Source: an uncultured Sutterella sp.
GTDB lineage: Bacteria > Pseudomonadota > Gammaproteobacteria > Burkholderiales > Burkholderiaceae_F
Reading direction: 5' to 3'
DNA length: 64,000 nucleotides
Assembly (NCBI GenBank): GCA_902463725.1
Contig: CABQGK010000003.1
Coordinates: 1-64,000 of the forward strand
The position numbers were made by a program, and so were the translations under genes. Position 1 is the first letter of the stretch. Each line of letters begins with the position of its first letter. Positions 50,358 to 58,243 of this stretch are shown here, one piece after another. The notes beneath the pieces are model-generated. The model saw only the letters and a list, made by a program, of their open reading frames with translations, was not told the origin of the DNA and did no database searches.

Positions 50358-51806
50358 ATGACAAATGAAAATCGCGATGAATTTTTCTGGCTCAATCGCA
50401 TCAGTGCGGCGACGCTCTTGGTCGGGCTAGAGAAAGGGCAGTTCACCGAAGCGCTGGCCGCAGAAGCCGCGCGCGGCATCGTCGCGCTTGAGAAAGACGC
50501 TCAAGCAGACCCCGCCCTGCGGGTCAAACTCTACATTGACTGGGAGCCGTTGCTGCTTGCGCGCACCTCGCCCGAAGTGAGCGCCATCCACGCGGGCCGC
50601 TCGAGTCAAGATATTCTTGCCACCCTACGCACTGCGCTCTACAGAGATCGTACGCTCAGCACGCTCAAAGCGCTCGCGGCACTCATTACGCGTCTGACTG
50701 CGCTTGCCGAGCGGCATCGCTCAACGGTGTTGCCGAGCTACACCAACGGGGTAGCCGCCCAGCCTACAACGCTCGGGCATACGCTCATGGGCTTTGTGAG
50801 CTCGCTCACACGCTCGCTTGAAGCACTCGTTGAGAGCGTTGAGCGTTTTGACCTTTGTGCCATGGGCGCCATGGTGCTCAACGGGACAGGCTGGCCGCTT
50901 GATCGAGCTGCCATGGCCAAACGGCTCGGCTTTTCAGCCCCAACCGCCAACGCCTTTGATGCCACGTGTTTTGTGCCAGTGGACTTTCCGCTTGCTGTCA
51001 CGCCGATTTTGGCGCAGACCGGTGTGCGCTTGGGCGCACTCTTAGCGGACGTGATGACGCAGTACGCCAACTCGCGTCCTTGGATATTGCTTTCCGAGGG
51101 CGGTGAAAACACCTACATCTCGAGCGCTATGCCGCAGAAGCGAAACCCTGGCCTCATTAATAATGCCCGCGAAGAAGCAAGCGATCTCGTCTCTGAGGCC
51201 AACGCCACGCTTATGCGCGCCCATAACGTCCCCTCGGGGATGATCGATGGAAAGAGCGTAGCGAAAAACGCGCGCGCTCTTGACTGTGCCCGCTCGCTCT
51301 ACGCCCGCATCGAGCGAATTCTCGCCGCGATCATCGTCAACGAAGCGCGTGCCGAAGAAGAACTCATGAGCGACTGGACCGCCTCACAAGAGCTTGCTGA
51401 CCGGCTCATGCGTGGTGCAGGCGTGCCATTTCGCATTGGACACCATTTCGCAAGCCGCATGGTAAGCGAAGCGCGTCGCACAGGGGCAACGCCGCTCACC
51501 TTCGCCTACGAACGCGCCCAAGCGCTCTACCGTGAAGAAATCCTCTCGGAATACCCTGAGGCGGATCCCACTTTCCCGATGGGTGAAGAGGCGTTTCGCG
51601 CAGCGCTCAACCCGCGCTCAATTGTCGAGGCGCGTGCGACGGCAGGAAGTGCCAACCCCGCAGAAGTAAGCCACCTCGTTGACGAGGCCAACACAACCCT
51701 GCGCGCGCTCGCCGAACGTATTGAGTGCACGCAAACACGTGTCGACACCGCCCTCAAAGCGCTTGAGCACGACCTGCTCGCACTCGCCGCAAAGAACGAA
51801 AACTGA
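50358..51806 (+). CDS. Argininosuccinate-lyase-like enzyme (fumarase/aspartase superfamily)
   Basis: A 482-residue lyase. The first conserved region is HAGRSSQD (78-85), the ASL-type HxGRSxxD; the flexible loop has the signature ISSAMPQKRNPG, with Ser255-Ser256, Lys261 and Asn263. Such enzymes split a C-N bond to release fumarate. The second region, normally TH-x-Q-x-AQP with the catalytic histidine, reads SYTNGVAAQPTT: Asn130 replaces His. No other arginine-synthesis gene is nearby, and the context (divergent LysR, DcuC downstream) points to catabolism of an amino-dicarboxylate. ATG 50358 has GAGG six bases upstream; the frame extends to TTG 50340. Confidence 0.85.
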   Translation: MTNENRDEFFWLNRISAATLLVGLEKGQFTEALAAEAARGIVALEKDAQADPALRVKLYIDWEPLLLARTSPEVSAIHAGRSSQDILATLRTALYRDRTLSTLKALAALITRLTALAERHRSTVLPSYTNGVAAQPTTLGHTLMGFVSSLTRSLEALVESVERFDLCAMGAMVLNGTGWPLDRAAMAKRLGFSAPTANAFDATCFVPVDFPLAVTPILAQTGVRLGALLADVMTQYANSRPWILLSEGGENTYISSAMPQKRNPGLINNAREEASDLVSEANATLMRAHNVPSGMIDGKSVAKNARALDCARSLYARIERILAAIIVNEARAEEELMSDWTASQELADRLMRGAGVPFRIGHHFASRMVSEARRTGATPLTFAYERAQALYREEILSEYPEADPTFPMGEEAFRAALNPRSIVEARATAGSANPAEVSHLVDEANTTLRALAERIECTQTRVDTALKALEHDLLALAAKNEN

Positions 51807-51836
51807 CCCTCTCTTAGAGTTTGGAGACTCTTAACC

Positions 51837-53207
51837 ATGACCTATGTACTTCCCATTTTTGCCGTGATCGTCACGGTACTCGCGGGCGTAGCACTCATTA
51901 AGCGCTACAGCACGCCGATGATTTTGCTCTTTGCGGGGCTCGCGATTTTGCTGGCCGTCATTGCCACGGGCGACGCGGCTTTCCTCCCAAAAGGCGTTAA
52001 GCCCACGGGTTTTGCGGGCTTTGATATTTTCGCCACGCTCACAGCCATTGCCACCAAGCAGAGCGCAGGGATCGGCTTCATCATCATGACTGCTGGAGGT
52101 TTTGCTGCCTACATGGACAGAATCGGTGCAGCGCGTGCGCTTGTTAACGCTGCGGTCAAGCCCCTTAACCTCTTGCACGCGCCCTACGCCGTGCTCGCAG
52201 GCGGCTACATTGTGGGACAGGTGCTTGTCGCTGTAATTCCCTCGGCTGCGGGGCTTGCAATGCTGCTTTTGGTAGCGCTCTTCCCGATTATGAAGGGCGT
52301 GGGCGTCTCGCCCGCAGCTGCCTCGGCGGTGATTGGCACCTCAGCAGGGATGACTTTTGCGCCAACGGCAGGCACGGCCAACCTCGCAGCGAAAATGGCG
52401 GGCATTGACCCGATCATCTATCTTGCGCAGTACCAACTCAAGATTGCGCTCCCGACGCTTGCCGTCGTCACCATCGCGCACTTCCTTGTGCAGCGCTATT
52501 ACGACCAAAAAGGCAACGATCTCTATAACGCCGCCGAAGAACTCAAAAACGTCGAAGCACCTGAAGCCCCCGCTTGGTACGGGTTCTTTCCAGTGCTTCC
52601 CATTGCGCTACTCATTGTTTTCTCGCCGCTCGTCATCAAGAGCATCAAGCTTGATACGGTGAGTGCACTACTGCTCGTGTGGGTGTTCGTCGTCGTTATC
52701 GAAATCATCCGTCACCGCAATGTGCAGAAGGTCTTCAAAGACGGCATGGCGCTCTTTCAGAGCATGGGCAAAATGTTTGGCGGCATTGTTGCACTCATCA
52801 TTTGCGCGGAATTTTTCGCAACCGCCCTCAAAGCAAGTGGCTTGATTGACGTGCTCATTAACTCTGCCCAAGGCGTGGGCGCTGGGATGGGTAGCATGAC
52901 CGTGATCCTCACGGGTATCGTGAGCGTCGTGACGTTCCTCACGGGCTCGGGTGTGGGCGCTTACTCCTCCTTTGCGTCGCTTGCTCCCGACGTAGCGGCT
53001 GGGCTCGGTGGCTCTGTGCCAGCACTTGTGACTCCCATGCAATTTGCAAGCGGCATGGTTCGCGCTATGAGCCCGGTGGCAGGCGTCATCATCGCCGTCG
53101 CAGGTGCCGCCGGGGTCACCCCCATGGCCATCGTGCGCCGCACCTGGATTCCAATGACCGCTGGGATGCTCACCACGCTCATTGTCAACCAAGTGCTCTT
53201 TGGTTAA
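51837..53207 (+). CDS. dcuC: DcuC-family anaerobic C4-dicarboxylate transporter
   Basis: A 456-residue inner-membrane protein with about 12 helices, including the DcuC-type segments GIGFIIMTAGGFAAYMDRIGAA, VLVAVIPSAAGLAMLLL and the late FLTGSGVGAYSSFASLAP. DcuC proteins exchange or export succinate and take up fumarate or related C4 acids under anaerobic conditions. It lies 30 bases after the lyase gene and is closed by a strong terminator, so the two form a transcription unit. It may import the lyase substrate or export succinate. The family assignment is secure, the exact substrate is not. Confidence 0.87.
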   Translation: MTYVLPIFAVIVTVLAGVALIKRYSTPMILLFAGLAILLAVIATGDAAFLPKGVKPTGFAGFDIFATLTAIATKQSAGIGFIIMTAGGFAAYMDRIGAARALVNAAVKPLNLLHAPYAVLAGGYIVGQVLVAVIPSAAGLAMLLLVALFPIMKGVGVSPAAASAVIGTSAGMTFAPTAGTANLAAKMAGIDPIIYLAQYQLKIALPTLAVVTIAHFLVQRYYDQKGNDLYNAAEELKNVEAPEAPAWYGFFPVLPIALLIVFSPLVIKSIKLDTVSALLLVWVFVVVIEIIRHRNVQKVFKDGMALFQSMGKMFGGIVALIICAEFFATALKASGLIDVLINSAQGVGAGMGSMTVILTGIVSVVTFLTGSGVGAYSSFASLAPDVAAGLGGSVPALVTPMQFASGMVRAMSPVAGVIIAVAGAAGVTPMAIVRRTWIPMTAGMLTTLIVNQVLFG

Positions 53208-53253
53208 TAGCGCAAAAGATTTCGGGCGCGCTCTCCACCTGCGCCCGATCGTC

Positions 53254-53297
53254 ACTCAGGCGACGCGCTCTCGTTGAGCGTCGCCTGAGTCTTTTTT
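53254..53297 (+). terminator. Strong intrinsic terminator after dcuC
   Basis: A perfect 13-bp stem, ACTCAGGCGACGC/GCGTCGCCTGAGT, is followed by CTTTTTTA. It lies 46 bases after the stop. Confidence 0.93.
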
Positions 53298-53645
53298 AGG
53301 CGCTCCGAGACAAGTGCTTGGCACCGATTACCAAGGCTATGTTTTTCTTTTTGTTTCATCATGGCACTGTGTTGCGGCATCTTTGCTAAGATTGCCGCCC
53401 GCAAGAAACCATCTCTGCAAGATCCGTTTACAGTGTGGCGCGCGCTGGGAATTTGACCCTTCTGCGCCACTCACAGTAGGATGCAAGAACATGGTAGACC
53501 TTGTTGGTTTTTGGACTGGTTGAGCGCCCTCAGTTGGCAGTTTCCCTGACGAGCGCGATATTGCGCGCAGACAATGCATACGCGACGCCACATTTTTCCC
53601 CTGCCCAAGTCCTGCTCCCGTCCTCTTTAAGAGTCCCAATAGAAA
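53298..53645. other. Intergenic region upstream of the DUF2156 gene
   Basis: About 350 bases with no gene or clear RNA seen. The open frames here are short and lack ribosome-binding sites. It presumably contains the promoter of the DUF2156 gene. Confidence 0.4.
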
Positions 53646-54563
53646 ATGATGTCCTTTCACCCCGTGACACTCGGCTCGCTTGACGTGCTCAAAGCGAAGT
53701 TGCCGCTTGACGGCAACGGCGACTGCAACATGTCTGTCGCGAGCCTCATTACCCGCGCCAAAGAGCGCGAACTCGAATACGCCTGTTTGGTGGGGCGCCT
53801 CGTTCTACGTTGGCGTCCCGCAGTAAAATCCCCTATGGTCTGGGTCTGGCCAGCGGACTGTGACCTCTGCCCTACGCTCATGAGCGAGTTGGAAAAAGAA
53901 AGCTATGCCATGGGCGAGCCGTTGAGAATCTACGGCACCTTGCCCTATTTGGAAGAGCGCTTCAAGCGCACTTGGCCCAACCGCCAGTACACGCTCACCA
54001 CCAGTGAGGACTGGGGTGACTATCTTTACTCCCGCGAAGCTCTCGTCAAACTCGAAGGTCGCAAACTCGCCGGAAAAAGAAATTTCGTCAAGCGCTACCG
54101 TGCGGCTTTCCCCAATGCCCAATTCTTACCGCTTGATGCAAAAACCATTCCGTTCGCTCAGGCATTTCTCGAGAAGTGGTACAGCGAACATCAGCCCCTC
54201 AACGAGAGCATGCAAGCCGAAGCTGATGCGATAGCGCTCGCTTTTGAGCACTTTGATGCGCTTGGCTTGCGCGGTGGCGTTCTGATGTCCGATGGCGTTG
54301 TGCATGGGTTTACTTACGGCGCCATGCTCACCGAGCAGATGTTTGCCGTGCATATTGAAAAAGCCGATCGTACGGTCACGGGCGCCTATCCTACGCTGGC
54401 CTCGTTCTTTGCCGCCTCGCTCCCTGAGCAGTACAGCATCATTAACCGCGAAGAAGATCTTGGCATCCCAGGACTGAGAAAAGCCAAAGAAGACTGGAAC
54501 CCCATGGGACGCTTGGAAAAGGGCTACATTACCGTGTTCCCTGAAAAGTGCGCTGAAGCCTAA
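53646..54563 (+). CDS. DUF2156-family protein (GNAT-like fold)
   Basis: A 305-residue soluble protein of the DUF2156 (phosphatidylglycerol lysyltransferase C-terminal-like) family. Seen are WGDYLYSREALVKLEGRKLAGKRN, then NFVKRY, a central GLRGGVLMSDGVVHGFTYG, the HIEKAD strand and YSIINREEDLGIPGLRKAKEDW near the end. The full-length MprF-type enzymes carry a membrane domain that is absent here. Homologues are common in gut anaerobes; substrate unknown, although an aminoacyl- or acyltransferase role fits the fold. The start may be 53646 or the next ATG, 53649. A GC-rich hairpin follows at 54579. Confidence 0.85.
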   Translation: MMSFHPVTLGSLDVLKAKLPLDGNGDCNMSVASLITRAKERELEYACLVGRLVLRWRPAVKSPMVWVWPADCDLCPTLMSELEKESYAMGEPLRIYGTLPYLEERFKRTWPNRQYTLTTSEDWGDYLYSREALVKLEGRKLAGKRNFVKRYRAAFPNAQFLPLDAKTIPFAQAFLEKWYSEHQPLNESMQAEADAIALAFEHFDALGLRGGVLMSDGVVHGFTYGAMLTEQMFAVHIEKADRTVTGAYPTLASFFAASLPEQYSIINREEDLGIPGLRKAKEDWNPMGRLEKGYITVFPEKCAEA

Positions 54564-54578
54564 AAAGACGGTCCGCGG

Positions 54579-54603
54579 GGCGGGCGCGCGTTGCGCGCCC
54601 GCC
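54579..54603 (+). terminator. GC hairpin after the DUF2156 gene
   Basis: An 11-bp perfect stem, GGCGGGCGCGC/GCGCGCCCGCC with loop GTT, lies 16 bases after the stop. There is no T-tract, so it is only a possible terminator. Confidence 0.5.
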
Positions 54604-54732
54604 GCCAGATTCATACACACCGACTCCACTACCGCCCCGCCTGCGCACCTTGTCATCTCCTCTCGCCTCTCTCTTCACACAAACACCTCTCTGCGCCAAA
54701 CGTCGCTTGTTCGTGCTACAATCCGACTCAAA

Positions 54733-54777
54733 TTGGAACAGAGTACCAGTTTTACACTTAATTTTGGAACACAGTGC
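54733..54777. promoter_or_regulatory. Direct repeats upstream of the zinc operon, candidate Zur sites
   Basis: TTGGAACAGAGTAC (54733-54746) and TTGGAACACAGTGC (54764-54777) agree at 12 of 14 bases and are 31 bp apart, about three helical turns. They lie 54-98 bases before the zur-like start in an AT-richer promoter stretch. They are candidate binding sites for the operon's own Fur-family regulator. Confidence 0.45.
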
Positions 54778-54830
54778 TCTTTTCCTTTTGATCTGAGCCA
54801 TCCTGCAACCGTAGTGTGAGCCAAACCGTT

Positions 54831-55286
54831 ATGGCGCAATATCAAACACGACAAAAGGAGGCGATTCTCGCCGTCCTAACCGCCTCTCGCGGCACCGCGC
54901 TTTCTGCGACAGCCTTGTTCGCTGAGCTCAAAGCGGCGGGGCATCCGATTGGGCGAACTACCGTCTACCGTCTTTTGGGGCAACTCTCTGAGGCGGGGCT
55001 GGTACGTGCCTTTAGCGAAACGGCGGGAGCCGTTACGCTCTATGAGCTTTGCTCCATTACCGACTGTGCTGACGTACGGTGCCGTGGTTGCGAAAAGACT
55101 TTCCACCTGCACTGCCAGGAAATTGCTGCCATGCAGGCAACGCTTCGTGCGCACCTCGATGGCGCACACGGCTTTCTGCTCGATCCGCTCGTTCCACTTT
55201 TCACTGGGCTCTGCCCCGGCTGCCGCCAAAAGGCCAATGCCGCCGCTCGCCCCACTCCTACTCATACAGGTTCACATCATGAATGA
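54831..55286 (+). CDS. zur: Fur-family zinc uptake regulator
   Basis: A 151-residue Fur-family repressor, first gene of zur-znuA-znuC-znuB. The winged helix is AELKAAGHPIGRTTVYRLLGQLSEAGLV. The structural zinc site has Cys84/Cys87 (VRCRGC) and Cys128/Cys131 (LCPGC), and FHLHC carries the regulatory histidines. Cotranscription with a zinc ABC importer makes Zur the most likely identity; Fur or PerR are less likely. A GTG at 54816 is an alternative start. Its stop overlaps the znuA ATG by eight bases, so the regulator and transporter are translated in coupling, and it probably represses itself through the repeats at 54733-54777. Confidence 0.88.
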   Translation: MAQYQTRQKEAILAVLTASRGTALSATALFAELKAAGHPIGRTTVYRLLGQLSEAGLVRAFSETAGAVTLYELCSITDCADVRCRGCEKTFHLHCQEIAAMQATLRAHLDGAHGFLLDPLVPLFTGLCPGCRQKANAAARPTPTHTGSHHE

Positions 55287-56451
55287 CGCAAGCTTAACTC
55301 GCCGTCGTCTGCTCGCCGCGCTCGGCGTTGGTACCCTTTCGAGCGCCTTGCCGTTTGGAGCGCTACCCGCCTTTGGCAAGGATGCCTGCAAACTCAAAGT
55401 CGTCACGACGATTTTCCCACCCTATGACTTTGTGAAAACCATTGGGGGCGATCGCGTTTGCGCAACGCTACTTCTGAAGCCCGGCCAAGAAGCTCATACC
55501 TACGAACCCACACCGGCAGACATCCGCATGATTCAAAGCGCGGATCTCTTTGTCTATACGGGCGGTGAAAACGATACGTGGGTCGAAGGGCTACTCGACA
55601 GCTTGGGAGACAAATCTCCGCAGAGCGTTCGTCTCATCGACATGGTAGCAACAGTGCCTGAAGAAATTGTCGAAGGCATGGAAGACGATGACGATCACGA
55701 TCATGCCCATGGCAAGGCTGATGAGCACGATCACGACCATGCGCATGAGCATAATCACGAGCATGAACATGAACATGAACATGAACACGACCATCACCAC
55801 GATGAGGACAAAGCTCAGAAGGGTAGCGTCGCGGCTCAGGTCGCCGAGCCCGACCATCATGGGGAATCAAATGCGCGCCAAGAGGCGAGCTCCACAGAGA
55901 GCGCTGAGGATGATGATCCGCCCGCTGATGAACATGTTTGGACCTCGCCCAAGAATGCCGTGGCCATTGTCGAAGCGCTCAAGGGCTTGCTCATCGAACT
56001 TGACCACGACGGCGCCGCGATCTATAACGCTAACGCTGCCGCTTATGTCAAAGCGCTCAACGCGCTCGATGCCGAGTACCGCGACATGGTTGCGCACGCT
56101 AAGCGGCACACGATTTTAGTGGCCGACCGCTTCCCCTTCCGCTACCTCGCGGAAGCTTACGGGCTTAAGTACTATGCTGCCTTCCCAGGGTGCTCAACGC
56201 AGGTGCGCCCCTCAGCGGCCACAGTGGCTTTCTTGGTCGACAAAGTGAGCGCTGAACGACTGCCCGTAGTGTTGCGCGTTGCAAACGACAGTCCACGCAT
56301 CGCCCAGGCCGTCGCCGAACCTTCTAAGGCCAAGGTGCTCGAACTGCATGCGCTGCATAACTTGACGCCGCAGGAATTCAAGGCAGGACTCAACTACCTC
56401 ACGGTCATGCGCGCCAATCTTGAAATTCTTCGCAAGGCCCTCAACGAATGA
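55279..56451 (+). CDS. znuA: Zinc ABC transporter substrate-binding protein with long His-rich loop
   Basis: A 390-residue periplasmic zinc-binding protein. The signal has a twin-arginine-like TRRRLLAALG start. Binding histidines are seen in QEAHTYEPTP (His73) and DEHVWTSP (His219). Between them is a very acidic, His-rich loop at about 135-194, with His-Glu and His-Asp dipeptides repeated through 140-174, longer than in E. coli ZnuA (about 310 residues overall). Such loops collect zinc and deliver it to the binding cleft. The last third has the family's FPGCSTQVRPSAATVAFLVD. One expected histidine (ZnuA DHxAFxY) is replaced: the sequence reads ADRFPFRYLAEAYGL, so a normal third His is lacking. 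Confidence 0.9.
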   Translation: MNDASLTRRRLLAALGVGTLSSALPFGALPAFGKDACKLKVVTTIFPPYDFVKTIGGDRVCATLLLKPGQEAHTYEPTPADIRMIQSADLFVYTGGENDTWVEGLLDSLGDKSPQSVRLIDMVATVPEEIVEGMEDDDDHDHAHGKADEHDHDHAHEHNHEHEHEHEHEHDHHHDEDKAQKGSVAAQVAEPDHHGESNARQEASSTESAEDDDPPADEHVWTSPKNAVAIVEALKGLLIELDHDGAAIYNANAAAYVKALNALDAEYRDMVAHAKRHTILVADRFPFRYLAEAYGLKYYAAFPGCSTQVRPSAATVAFLVDKVSAERLPVVLRVANDSPRIAQAVAEPSKAKVLELHALHNLTPQEFKAGLNYLTVMRANLEILRKALNE

Positions 56452-57161
56452 GTCTGACCTTACCGCCAAGCCATGCTCAACGCGGTGAGCCGGAAGTCAC
56501 GTTTTCGGACGCGGCTTTCGGCTACAGCAATGAGGCTCCGCTTCTGCGGGGCCTCTCGCTTGAGATCCGTGCGGGCGACTTCATTTCGATTTGTGGCGAA
56601 AATGGTGCTGGCAAAAGCACGCTCGTTAAAGGGCTGCTTGGGCTCATTGCGCCGCTCTCGGGCACGCGCACCATTAGCGAGGGGCTTCGCCACGAGGGCT
56701 TTGGCTACGTTGCACAGAGCGCATCGCTTCCGGCGGATATGCCTGGCAGCGTCGAGGAGGTCCTGAAAACGGGCTTGTTGCGTAGCTGGCGAGTCTTTGG
56801 CGCAATTCCCGCCGAGAGCCGTGCGCGACTGAAAGCGGTGCTCAACCATTTTGACTGCGCAACGCTCGCCCCCCGTCCCTTCCGCGAGCTCTCTGGCGGA
56901 CAGATGCGGCGGGTGATGATTGCGCGGGCGCTTCTTGCGTCAAGTCGTTTTCTAGTGCTCGATGAACCCTGTGCGGGGCTTGATACCGTCAATGCCGCGC
57001 GCATCATGGATGCGCTCACCGAGCTCAATACAGAGCTCGGCACAACGATTGTGCAGGTCACCCACGATGTGGCAAGTGCGCGGCAGCGCAGCTCCCGCAT
57101 CTGGCATGTGGCGCGTGGCACGCTCTGTGATCATGAAAACCCAAGGAGCGCCTCACTATGA
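56448..57161 (+). CDS. znuC: Zinc ABC transporter ATP-binding protein
   Basis: A 237-residue cytoplasmic ABC ATPase. Walker A GENGAGKS at 50-57, Q-loop GYVAQSASLP, signature LSGGQMRR near 148, Walker B FLVLDEPCAGLD and the H-loop VTHD. It overlaps znuA and znuB by four bases each (ATGA), as expected for coupled subunits of one importer. The Cys in the D-loop region (EPCAGLD) is common in the metal-uptake subfamily. Confidence 0.95.
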   Translation: MSLTLPPSHAQRGEPEVTFSDAAFGYSNEAPLLRGLSLEIRAGDFISICGENGAGKSTLVKGLLGLIAPLSGTRTISEGLRHEGFGYVAQSASLPADMPGSVEEVLKTGLLRSWRVFGAIPAESRARLKAVLNHFDCATLAPRPFRELSGGQMRRVMIARALLASSRFLVLDEPCAGLDTVNAARIMDALTELNTELGTTIVQVTHDVASARQRSSRIWHVARGTLCDHENPRSASL

Positions 57162-58006
57162 TGAGCGTGCTAAACGACATGTTTACGGCGTTTTTCTCGA
57201 TGTTCTCGTACCCCTTTATGGTGCGAGCTTTTATCGTGGGAACGCTTGTGGCGCTCTGCGCCTCGCAGATCGGCATTCCACTTGTGATACAGCGCTTTAG
57301 CATGATTGGGGACGGACTCTCGCACGTTGCCTTTGGCGCGATTGCCCTATCCTTTTTCCTGCATCAAGAGCCACTCGTCGTCGCGGTACCCGTGGTGCTT
57401 GCTGCAGCAGTGATTCTCCTGAAGCTCGTGCCGATGAGTCGACGCACCGGTGACCGTGCCATTGCGATGCTCTCCTCGGGCGCACTCGCGCTTGGCATCA
57501 CCGCGGTGAGCCTCACCGAGGGCTTCAACGTGGATGCAGAAAGCATCCTCTTTGGCTCGATCCTCGGGCTGAGCACCAACGACGTTATCATCACCGCGGT
57601 GATGGCGGCGCTCGTGGTGATCCCGATGATGGTGCTGGCGCCCCTCTTTTTCTCACTCATCTTTGACCCGATCTTTGCACGCGTCACGGGGCAGCCCGTG
57701 GGACGTCTGACAAACGCCCTCGCAGTCATGACAGCGCTCACCGTGGTGACGGGGATGCACATCATGGGCGCACTCCTGATCTCGAGCCTACTCGTTTTTC
57801 CTGCAGCCACGGCCCTAAAGGCCAGTGCCTCCTACCGTGGGGTACTTTGGCGCGCAGCGCTCACGAGTGTGGCAAGTGTCTGGGTGGGGCTAACTGCCTC
57901 GTACTTTCTCTCGGTGCCCGCGGGCGCTGCGATTGTACTCACCAATGCGCTCATCTACCTCGCGGTGTGCGCCCGCACTGCACTGCGAGCGCGAGCCGCT
58001 TCGTAA
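57158..58006 (+). CDS. znuB: Zinc ABC transporter permease
   Basis: A 282-residue inner-membrane permease of the ABC-3 metal family, with about eight helices. The characteristic N-terminal FMVRAFIVGTLVALCASQIGIP and FSMIGDGLSHVAFGAIAL, and the later MHIMGALLISSLLVFPAATA, are present. It is the last gene of the zur-znuACB unit and is followed by a GC hairpin with CTTTC at 58014-58045. Confidence 0.95.
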   Translation: MMSVLNDMFTAFFSMFSYPFMVRAFIVGTLVALCASQIGIPLVIQRFSMIGDGLSHVAFGAIALSFFLHQEPLVVAVPVVLAAAVILLKLVPMSRRTGDRAIAMLSSGALALGITAVSLTEGFNVDAESILFGSILGLSTNDVIITAVMAALVVIPMMVLAPLFFSLIFDPIFARVTGQPVGRLTNALAVMTALTVVTGMHIMGALLISSLLVFPAATALKASASYRGVLWRAALTSVASVWVGLTASYFLSVPAGAAIVLTNALIYLAVCARTALRARAAS

Positions 58007-58013
58007 AATGCGG

Positions 58014-58045
58014 CGGGCGCCTCGCACCGAGCGCGCCCGTCTTTC
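58014..58045 (+). terminator. Candidate terminator of the zinc operon
   Basis: CGGGCGC/GCGCCCG stem with a 12-base loop followed by TCTTTC, starting seven bases after the znuB stop. The weak T-tract makes the call moderate. Confidence 0.6.
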
Positions 58046-58118
58046 AAAGCACCTGACTGCGGCGTCAAGAGACGGTGCAAACGCGTGAGAAATCTGCGAA
58101 AATAGCTAGATTGACCAT

Positions 58119-58153
58119 TGCCTAGAGCAGCCCATTTTTGCTACCTCTAGGCA
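58119..58153. promoter_or_regulatory. Inverted repeat upstream of universal stress protein 3
   Basis: TGCCTAGAG (58119-58127) and CTCTAGGCA (58145-58153) are exact reverse complements with 17 bases between. It lies about 90 bases before the stress-protein start and may be an operator or an RNA hairpin. Confidence 0.4.
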
Positions 58154-58243
58154 CCCCTTTTGGGGAGCACGCCCGTGCAAGGTGCCATCGACTCGTGCAC
58201 CAACTGCCACTGGCCACTTCCCGCACTCGTAGAACGCAGAAAA

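Noticed and set aside
55690..55810. Tandem DNA repeat in znuA considered as a microsatellite or CRISPR-like array
   Set aside because: It is a His-Glu/His-Asp coding stretch in a known metal-binding loop; units are 6 bp and there are no spacers.
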